Source: Oscillospiraceae bacterium (GTDB lineage Bacteria > Bacillota > Clostridia > Oscillospirales > Acutalibacteraceae). Taken from it: a DNA stretch of 5,046 nucleotides. This document shows, in pieces, positions 1-5,046 of the stretch (its first letter is position 1; every line of letters starts with the position of its first letter). A program made the translations under genes and the position numbers. Under the pieces are notes generated by a model. The model searched no databases and was not told the DNA's origin. It saw only the letters and a list, made by a program, of their open reading frames with translations. Location of the stretch: assembly GCA_003486665.1 (NCBI GenBank), contig DNGF01000001.1, forward strand, positions 1 through 5,046, given 5' to 3'.

Positions 1-1452
1 GAACTGAATAAGGGCGAGGTCATTATTACTCCCGGTGAGAGAATGTCCGTTCTCAGACAGGACCATTTCGCATTTGATGAATATGACGTTATAAGAACGG
101 TACTTATGGGAAATCCGCATCTTTGCGAGATAATGGACGAAAAAGAAGCTCTTTATATGAAAGAGGATTTCTCCGAAGCGGACGGAATCAAGGTTAGTGA
201 GCTTGAAGAGGAATTCGCCGAGATGGGCGGCTGGAGCGCAGAGAGCGACGCGGAGATACTTCTCAACGGACTCGGAGTAACCAACGAGTACCATTATGCA
301 AAGATGAGCGAATTGGATAACGATATCAAGGTTAAGGTCCTTCTTGCTCAGGCTCTTTTCGGAAATCCGGATATTCTTTTGATGGACGAGCCGACTAACC
401 ACCTTGACGTTGCGGCAATAAGATGGCTGGAGGATTTCCTTATCGACCTTGAAAGCACGGTCATCGTTGTTTCGCATGACAGACATTTCCTCAATAAGGT
501 CTGCACACACATTGTCGATATAGACTTCGGCAAGATTGAAATGTATGTCGGCAACTATGATTTCTGGTATGATTACACCCAGATCGCACAACGTCAGCTC
601 AGAGAGCAGAATAAGAAAGCAGAGCAGAAAAAGAAGGAATTGCAGGAGTTTATTGCCCGATTCAGTGCAAACGCCTCCAAATCCAAGCAGGCGACAAGCC
701 GTAAAAAGCTGCTTGACGAGCTTAATATTGAGGATATGCCCGTTTCATCGCGGCGCTTTCCGTTCGTTTCGTTTAAGCCTGACCGTGAGGTCGGCAATGA
801 GCTGCTGACTGTTTCGGGAATCAGCAAGACCATAGGTGACAGAAAGGTTCTCGACAATGTTTCGTTTACGATAAAGCCGCGCGAAAAGGTTGCTTTTGTC
901 GGAACCGACGGTCTTGCGAAAACAACGCTGTTTAAGATTCTTGTCGGTGAGCTTGAACCTGACGAGGGTACTTTCAAATGGGGCGTTACAACCTCGCAGT
1001 CATACTTCCCGTCAGACAATTCGGAATTCTTCGACGGATGCGAGGATTCGCTTATTGACTGGGTAAGAAGATATTCGAACCTTGTCTTTGAAAGCGATGT
1101 AAGAGGCTGGCTCGGAAGACTGATGTTTTCAGGTGAAGAAGCAACTAAGAAAGCGAAGGTTCTTTCCGGCGGAGAGAGAGTTCGCTGTATGCTTTGCAAG
1201 ATGATGCTTTCCGGCGCAAATGTTCTTATTTTTGACGAACCGACCAACCACCTTGACCTCGAATCCATTGAATCGCTTAACAAGGGTATTATTAATTTTC
1301 CGGAAACGGTTCTGTTTACATCACATGACCATCAGTTCGTTCAGACAATTGCCGACAGAATAATTGATGTAACGACAGGCAGTTTCTATGATAAAAACAT
1401 TACCTATGATGAATATCTCGACGAGCTTGCCGAAAAGGAAACAGAAAAATAA
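1..1452 (+). CDS. ABC-F family ATPase, YkpA/YbiT type (5' end outside the window)
   Basis: This is a soluble protein with two ATP-binding cassettes and no membrane segment. ABC-F proteins usually act on ribosomes (translation factors or antibiotic resistance); the exact role of the YkpA/YbiT branch is less settled. The frame is open from base 1 and stops at TAA 1450-1452, giving 483 residues. Compared with the usual ~540, about 55-60 N-terminal residues, including the first Walker A, lie upstream. In fragment numbering, cassette 1 has a degenerate signature (D106-N-D-I-K110), Walker B MDEPTNHLD (Asp129, Glu130) and the H-loop SHD (158-160). A charged Lys/Glu-rich linker follows (about 183-245), containing the family hallmark RFSANASKSKQATSR. 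Cassette 2 has Walker A GTDGLAKTT (301-309), signature LSGGE (388-392), Walker B FDEPTNHLD (Asp412, Glu413) and SHD (441-443). Cassette 2 therefore looks fully competent. Family assignment is very secure; substrate or resistance function cannot be inferred. Confidence 0.96.
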   Translation, partial: ELNKGEVIITPGERMSVLRQDHFAFDEYDVIRTVLMGNPHLCEIMDEKEALYMKEDFSEADGIKVSELEEEFAEMGGWSAESDAEILLNGLGVTNEYHYAKMSELDNDIKVKVLLAQALFGNPDILLMDEPTNHLDVAAIRWLEDFLIDLESTVIVVSHDRHFLNKVCTHIVDIDFGKIEMYVGNYDFWYDYTQIAQRQLREQNKKAEQKKKELQEFIARFSANASKSKQATSRKKLLDELNIEDMPVSSRRFPFVSFKPDREVGNELLTVSGISKTIGDRKVLDNVSFTIKPREKVAFVGTDGLAKTTLFKILVGELEPDEGTFKWGVTTSQSYFPSDNSEFFDGCEDSLIDWVRRYSNLVFESDVRGWLGRLMFSGEEATKKAKVLSGGERVRCMLCKMMLSGANVLIFDEPTNHLDLESIESLNKGIINFPETVLFTSHDHQFVQTIADRIIDVTTGSFYDKNITYDEYLDELAEKETEK

Positions 1453-1479
1453 TAGGACAGCAAAGCGGGAATTCATATA

Positions 1480-1560
1480 TTTAAGGCAATGCTGCACAAT
1501 TGAACTGTACAAATCGTGCAGCATGGCGAAATTAGATTAAAGCAAGGCATATGCCTTAAA
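1480..1560. repeat. Interrupted 18-bp inverted repeat in the leader of the hydrolase pair
   Basis: The left arm TTTAAGGCAATGCTGCAC (1480-1497) is complementary to a right arm split in two: GTGCAGCAT (1516-1524) and TGCCTTAAA (1552-1560), with 27 bases inserted between them (1525-1551). The loop is 18 nt (1498-1515). Read as RNA, this is an 18-bp stem with a 27-nt bulge on the 3' side, ending immediately before the ribosome binding site. No T-run follows on either strand, so it is not an intrinsic terminator. It could be a regulatory 5' leader, or the remains of a small palindromic intergenic repeat (MITE-like). The complementarity is directly visible; the function is inference. Confidence 0.7.
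1544..1557. repeat. 14-bp perfect palindrome AAGGCATATGCCTT
   Basis: AAGGCAT is followed directly by its reverse complement ATGCCTT, three bases before the ribosome binding site of the first hydrolase gene. It could be an operator for a dimeric repressor, or a small RNA hairpin (5-bp stem, ATAT loop). Its right half is the same TGCCTT that can pair with the distant left arm at 1480-1488, so the two pairings exclude each other. No regulator is known from this window. Confidence 0.45.
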
Positions 1561-1568
1561 AAGGAGAG
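1561..1568 (+). promoter_or_regulatory. Ribosome binding site of the first hydrolase gene
   Basis: AAGGAGAG lies 6 nt before a TTG codon at 1575. This near-consensus Shine-Dalgarno sequence supports TTG as the start. The protein from there begins MKKFLAVFLS, a normal signal-peptide start, and no in-frame ATG lies nearby upstream. Confidence 0.9.
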
Positions 1569-1574
1569 ATAGTT

Positions 1575-3167
1575 TTGAAAAAGTTTTTAGCAGTATTTTT
1601 GAGTCTGGTAATCTTCGCAATGATCGTCGCTCCTATGAGCGCAATTGCAGAGGATTCATGCAACTGCGACACCGAGCCGATAATATATGTTCGCGGACGT
1701 GCGCCGATTCTTGTTGACCGTGATGATCCGAGCAGCCACGATTTGCCGTATGTTCCGGACGGGTTTGTTGAAAATGCTCTCAAAGAGCTTGTTCCCGTTT
1801 ACACAAAGGGATATCTGACCGATGATTTCTCGGAATTCAAGACGCTGTTTACTCAGTATATGGCAGAGGCTTACAAGGATTTTGCGCTCGACAACAACGG
1901 CGAGATTGCCAATAAATCCGGTTATAACACGAGTGCATATTGGAAAAACAATCCGATATACGATATACATAAGCCTTCTAACGATGTTTCTACACCTCAG
2001 GGTGCGTCGAATGAGCTGTATAAGTATTTCTATCAGTATGACTGCCGTCTTGATCCTTGCGACATTGCAGATGATCTCCATGAGTATATTCAGGCGGTCA
2101 AGGAGGTTACGGGTCATTCGCGCATAAAAATTCTCGCAAGATGCCTCGGCACAACGATTCTTTCCGCTTATCTTGCCGAATACGGCTGGGAAGATATTGA
2201 CGATGTTGTTCTCTATAATCCTATCTGCTTCGGAACAGAGGTCACGAACTCTCTTTTTAACGGCGAATTGTACTTTGACGCGGATGCGGTGGATTTCTTT
2301 GCGAACCAAAATCTTGACGAGTCGCTTCCGCTTACCATTCTTAAGGAGGTTATAACCCTCAGCAACAAGCTTAACGGTCTTGGTCTTACAATGGATTATT
2401 TCAACAAGACCGCGACAAAGGTTGCCAAATATGTTACGCCCGATGTAATGAGAGTTTGCTACGGCACGACTCCCGGCTATTGGTCGATGGTTTCCGCCGA
2501 CAGGTTTGAAGAGGCGAGGGATTATATCTTTGCAGGCGTTGAAGACGAATATGCCGGCTTGATCGCAAAGATCAATCATTACCATGAAACCGTAGGCTCA
2601 AAGCTTACAACGATGTATAAGCAGATGAAATCCGACGGAGTTAATGTTTCGATTATTGCAAAGTACGGTTATCAGCTTTATCCGATCGTCTACAATGCCG
2701 ACCGGCAGAGCGATATGATAGTGACCTGTGAGCAGCAGGCTCCCGGCACGGTTACGGCGCCCATCGGTTCGAAGTTTGACAGTGAATATGTTGAAAAGGC
2801 AAAGGCAAACGGAACAGATAAATACATTTCGCCTGATCTTGCCGTTGACGCATCGACAACTCTTTTCCCTGACACTACATGGTATATCCAAAATATGAAG
2901 CACAACTGTTATCCGAGAATCCTTTGCCCGCTGATTTATCAGATCCTCCGATATGACGGAGAGCCTATGACCGTTTTCAGCGATGAAAATTATCCGCAGT
3001 ACATCATATATGAGGGCGAGGAAAATAACGGCGATACAATCAGACCCATGACGAACGACGATAAGGGAAACCCGCTGGAAAAACCCGGTTTCTTCAGCCT
3101 TATTAAGAATATGGTGCTTAATGTATTTAAGATAATAATTGAACAGTTGGGCAAGCTGTTTAAATAA
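1575..3167 (+). CDS. Secreted alpha/beta-hydrolase-like protein with cysteine nucleophile elbow, copy 1
   Basis: This is a 530-residue secreted protein, probably an acyl hydrolase or acyltransferase; the substrate is unknown. A signal peptide covers residues 1-25 (Lys2-Lys3, hydrophobic core, likely cleavage after A-I-A at 25). Next come a CxC motif (Cys29, Cys31) and PIIYVRGR (35-42), which resembles the strand and oxyanion loop of lipases (usually HG or PG, here Arg40-Gly41). YDCRLDP (155-161) resembles the YDWRL block of LCAT-like hydrolases. The strand IKILARCLGT (184-193) then carries Cys190 where these families have the catalytic serine. Asp425 (VDAST) and His443 are the best triad partners. 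Residues from about 230 to 400 may form a large lid. The C-terminus is an amphipathic tail ending LGKLFK. The start is TTG. The gene lies 41 bp before its paralogue and is probably co-transcribed with it. The fold is inferred from motifs, and a catalytically inactive role is possible. Confidence 0.85.
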   Translation: MKKFLAVFLSLVIFAMIVAPMSAIAEDSCNCDTEPIIYVRGRAPILVDRDDPSSHDLPYVPDGFVENALKELVPVYTKGYLTDDFSEFKTLFTQYMAEAYKDFALDNNGEIANKSGYNTSAYWKNNPIYDIHKPSNDVSTPQGASNELYKYFYQYDCRLDPCDIADDLHEYIQAVKEVTGHSRIKILARCLGTTILSAYLAEYGWEDIDDVVLYNPICFGTEVTNSLFNGELYFDADAVDFFANQNLDESLPLTILKEVITLSNKLNGLGLTMDYFNKTATKVAKYVTPDVMRVCYGTTPGYWSMVSADRFEEARDYIFAGVEDEYAGLIAKINHYHETVGSKLTTMYKQMKSDGVNVSIIAKYGYQLYPIVYNADRQSDMIVTCEQQAPGTVTAPIGSKFDSEYVEKAKANGTDKYISPDLAVDASTTLFPDTTWYIQNMKHNCYPRILCPLIYQILRYDGEPMTVFSDENYPQYIIYEGEENNGDTIRPMTNDDKGNPLEKPGFFSLIKNMVLNVFKIIIEQLGKLFK

Positions 3168-3194
3168 TTGGTTTCTGTAACAGATAATCAGGAA

Positions 3195-3202
3195 AAGGAG
3201 AG
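3195..3202 (+). promoter_or_regulatory. Ribosome binding site that fixes the start of the second hydrolase gene
   Basis: AAGGAGAG ends directly before ATG 3203, which leaves no room for initiation there. It lies exactly 6 nt before TTG 3209, the same spacing and nearly the same sequence as in the upstream paralogue. This places the start at TTG 3209. Confidence 0.85.
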
Positions 3203-3208
3203 ATGATT

Positions 3209-4801
3209 TTGAAAAAGCTTTTATCAGTATTTTTAAGCTTGGTAATTCTCGCGATGATGATTGCTCCCATGAGCGCGACGGCAAAGGATACTTGCGATTG
3301 CGATGAGGTACCGATAATTTATGTGCGCGGCCGTTCGCCCGTTTACCTCGACAGAGATGACCCGAACAGCTATGAAATCCCGAATTTTTCGCAGGAATTT
3401 ATCAAGAAAGCGGCAAAGGAGCTTGTTCCGATTTATACAAAAGGATATCTGACGGATGACTTTTCGGAATTTAAGACGCTCTTTACCCAGTATATGGCGG
3501 AGCTTTATAAGGATTACATCCTTGATAACAACGGCGAGGTTCCGAACAATTCAGGTCAAAAGGCTTGCGAATACTGGAGAAATCTCCCGCTGACCGATAT
3601 ACATAAGCAGTCGAACGACGTCACTACGGCGGACGGAGCGCATGAGGAGCTTTATAAGTATTTCTACCAGTATGACAGCCGTGTCGATCCCTGCAAAACA
3701 GCCGATGATCTCCATGAGTATATCCAGGCTGTTAAAAAGGTAACGGGTCACTCGCGCGTAAAGCTTCTTGCCAGATGCCTCGGAACAATAATTCTTTCCG
3801 CATATCTTGCAGAATACGGCTGGGAGGATGTTGACGATGTTGTTCTCTATAATTCAATTTGCTTCGGTACAGAGATAAACAACTCTCTCTTTAACGGCGA
3901 ATTGTATTTTGATGCGGACGGAGTGGATTACTTTGCTACTCAGAATCTCGGAGAGGGACTTCCGCTTACTCTTCTTAAAGAAATCATAACGCTGAGCAAC
4001 AAGCTGAACGGACTTGACATGACAATGGATTACTATAACAAGACGGGTACAAAGGTTGCAAAATACGTTATTCCCGATGTTATGAGAGTCTGCTACGGCA
4101 CATTACCTGCTTATTGGGCTATGGTTTCTCCCGACAGATTTGAAGATGCAAGAGATTATATCTTTGCAGGTGTTGAGGACGAATATGCCGGATTGATCGA
4201 AAAAATCAACCATTATCATGAAACAGTAGGCTCAAAGCTTACGACGATGTATAAGCAGATGGAGGCTGACGGCGTAAACGTTTCGATCGTTGCAAAGTAC
4301 GGATTCCAGCTTTACCCCATTGTTTACAACGCCGATCAGCAGAGCGATATGCTCGCTACCTGCAAGCAGCAGGCACCGGGTACGACAACCGCTCCTGTCG
4401 GTCAAAAGCTCAGCGATGAATATATTGCACAGGCAAAGGCGAACGGAACCGACAAATACATTTCGCCCAATCGTTGTGTTGATGCGTCAACGGCACTTTT
4501 CCCGAATACAACATGGTATGTTCAGAATCTCAATCATGACGGTTATCCGTGGGCGCTTTATCCTGTTATTTACAGAATTCTCAGACACGGCGAGCAGCCG
4601 CTTACTGTGTTCAGCGAAAAGGATATTCCGCAGTATCTTATCTTTGAAAAAGATGAAAATAACGTTGAAACGATCAGACCTATGACAGATGAGGATAAGG
4701 GCGATCCGGTTGAAAGTCCGAGCCTTTTGACGCTTATCAAAAATATAATTGTTAATGTTTTCAAAATTATTTTTGAGCAGCTGGGCAAGCTTTTCAAATA
4801 A
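3209..4801 (+). CDS. Secreted alpha/beta-hydrolase-like protein with cysteine nucleophile elbow, copy 2
   Basis: This is a tandem paralogue of the gene at 1575-3167. It also has 530 residues and aligns without gaps; about 140 positions differ by hand count (about 74% identity). The signal peptide covers 1-25 (cleavage after A-T-A), followed by CDC (Cys29, Cys31), PIIYVRGR (35-42), YDSRVDP (155-161), the elbow LLARCLGT with Cys190, Asp425 (VDAST) and His443. Thus every proposed catalytic residue is kept at the same position. Cys162, Cys218, Cys295 and Cys385 are also shared, whereas Cys157 of copy 1 is Ser here. The most divergent parts are 43-70, 111-145 and 440-508; the most constant are 71-104, 165-240, 311-350 and the last 22 residues. 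An upstream in-frame ATG (3203) would give 532 residues but is unlikely, given the ribosome binding site spacing. A terminator follows 6 bp after the stop. Function is probably related to copy 1 with a different specificity (inference). Confidence 0.85.
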   Translation: MKKLLSVFLSLVILAMMIAPMSATAKDTCDCDEVPIIYVRGRSPVYLDRDDPNSYEIPNFSQEFIKKAAKELVPIYTKGYLTDDFSEFKTLFTQYMAELYKDYILDNNGEVPNNSGQKACEYWRNLPLTDIHKQSNDVTTADGAHEELYKYFYQYDSRVDPCKTADDLHEYIQAVKKVTGHSRVKLLARCLGTIILSAYLAEYGWEDVDDVVLYNSICFGTEINNSLFNGELYFDADGVDYFATQNLGEGLPLTLLKEIITLSNKLNGLDMTMDYYNKTGTKVAKYVIPDVMRVCYGTLPAYWAMVSPDRFEDARDYIFAGVEDEYAGLIEKINHYHETVGSKLTTMYKQMEADGVNVSIVAKYGFQLYPIVYNADQQSDMLATCKQQAPGTTTAPVGQKLSDEYIAQAKANGTDKYISPNRCVDASTALFPNTTWYVQNLNHDGYPWALYPVIYRILRHGEQPLTVFSEKDIPQYLIFEKDENNVETIRPMTDEDKGDPVESPSLLTLIKNIIVNVFKIIFEQLGKLFK

Positions 4802-4806
4802 TGCAA

Positions 4807-4843
4807 AAAGAACGCAGATCAAAAACCTGCGTTCTTTCTTTTT
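4807..4843. terminator. Intrinsic terminator, probably bidirectional
   Basis: A perfect 11-bp stem, AAAGAACGCAG (4807-4817) and CTGCGTTCTTT (4827-4837), has a 9-nt loop. It is followed on the plus strand by CTTTTT (4838-4843). On the minus strand the same stem is followed by further Ts from the A-run at 4805-4809. It ends the hydrolase pair and very likely the convergent gene as well, and suits the space between two converging genes. Confidence 0.9.
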
Positions 4844-5046
4844 AGTTTTCGCTTATTGTAATAAACCTCGGAATTTCCCGTGAGGTTATTTGATAAATTC
4901 CCGCGTATTCGCCCTTGAATAGGACTGTTATCGTGCTTTCTCCGCTTTTAATTCTAAACACATCGCTCTGACTTTCTTTATCAACGGCGGTAAGGCTTGC
5001 GCTTTTCAAAAGTCCGATATCGACGTCCTCGTTGTCAACGGCGGGG
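4842..5046 (-). CDS. C-terminal end of an unidentified convergent protein (5' end outside the window)
   Basis: On the minus strand the frame is open from the window edge (first whole codon at 5045) to a TAA at 4844-4842, giving 67 residues. The fragment contains VDIGLLKSASLTAV, a central KSGESTITVLFKGEYAGIY and the end REIPRFITISEN. The alternating hydrophobic and polar residues and the many Thr, Ser and Ile residues suggest beta strands, as in an extracellular sandwich domain. I do not recognise the family. Support for its being real comes from the absence of stops, normal codon use like its neighbours, and a terminator placed exactly at its stop codon. No start codon is in the window. Confidence 0.7.
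   Translation of the reverse strand, partial: PAVDNEDVDIGLLKSASLTAVDKESQSDVFRIKSGESTITVLFKGEYAGIYQITSREIPRFITISEN

Noticed and set aside
594..1283. Minus-strand open frame of 229 codons opposite the ABC-F gene
   Set aside because: It is Ser-rich and has no domain; it is a shadow of the clearly coding ABC-F frame.
1476..1481. TATATT as a -10 promoter box for the hydrolase pair
   Set aside because: It would place the transcript start just at the inverted repeat, which is attractive. However, no acceptable -35 box lies 16-18 bases upstream and there is no extended -10, so I cannot support it.
1489..1524. The 9-bp hairpin after the ABC-F gene as its terminator
   Set aside because: The stem is good, but GGCGAAATT follows instead of a T-run, so it lacks the second half of an intrinsic terminator.
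1650..1661. Lipobox (lipoprotein signal) ending at Cys29
   Set aside because: The residues before the cysteine are A-E-D-S, not the hydrophobic L-(A/S)-(G/A) pattern. A standard signal peptidase I site (A-I-A) fits better.
2112..2120. G-H-S (residues 180-182, in TGHSRIK) as a GxSxG lipase nucleophile
   Set aside because: No Gly follows at the required place (G-H-S-R-I), and it lies before the beta strand. Aligning with LCAT-like proteins puts TG-x-x-x-K before the strand and places the elbow at A-R-C-L-G, eight residues on.
1656..2585. Long minus-strand open frame of 309 codons opposite the first hydrolase gene
   Set aside because: It lies wholly antisense to a gene with a signal peptide, ribosome binding site and conserved paralogue. 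The protein is basic and low in recognisable motifs, and no equivalent full-length frame exists opposite the second copy.
3174..3184. TCTGTAACAGA between the two hydrolase genes as a hairpin or terminator
   Set aside because: The arms are only 5 bp with a single-base centre and no T-run follows. It is better read as chance in a 41-bp spacer within one transcription unit.

Overview
The window looks like a chromosomal stretch from a low-to-mid GC Gram-positive anaerobe, most likely a gut clostridium of the Ruminococcus/Oscillospiraceae type. This is inference. It rests on strong AAGGAGAG ribosome binding sites, TTG start codons, a Firmicutes-style ABC-F protein and clostridial-style signal peptides (MKKxLxVFLSLVI...). 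No rRNA, tRNA, CRISPR array or transposase gene is visible.

Layout: (1) positions 1-1452, plus strand, hold the 3' nine-tenths of an ABC-F ATPase of the YkpA/YbiT type, cut by the window start. (2) Positions 1453-1574 are a 122-bp gap with an interrupted 18-bp inverted repeat (1480-1560) that ends directly at the ribosome binding site of the next gene. (3) Positions 1575-3167 and 3209-4801, both plus strand, hold two tandem paralogous genes. Each codes for a secreted 530-residue protein with a probable alpha/beta-hydrolase fold. The two align without a single gap at about 74% identity by hand count and are separated by only 41 bp. (4) A strong, probably bidirectional intrinsic terminator lies at 4807-4843. 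(5) The C-terminal end of a convergent minus-strand gene (4842-5046) enters from the right edge, and its stop codon lies inside the terminator's T-tract.

The most interesting content is the hydrolase pair. Their layout resembles lipase/LCAT-like acyl hydrolases, but the expected serine of the nucleophile elbow is a cysteine in both copies (A-R-C-L-G, Cys190). Asp425 and His443 are plausible triad partners and are conserved. Both copies also keep a CxC motif just after the signal peptide and a near-identical amphipathic C-terminal tail. The pair probably forms one transcription unit, starting in the 122-bp gap and ending at the terminator. Nothing in the sequence links it functionally to the ABC-F gene. 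The substrate cannot be read from the sequence.
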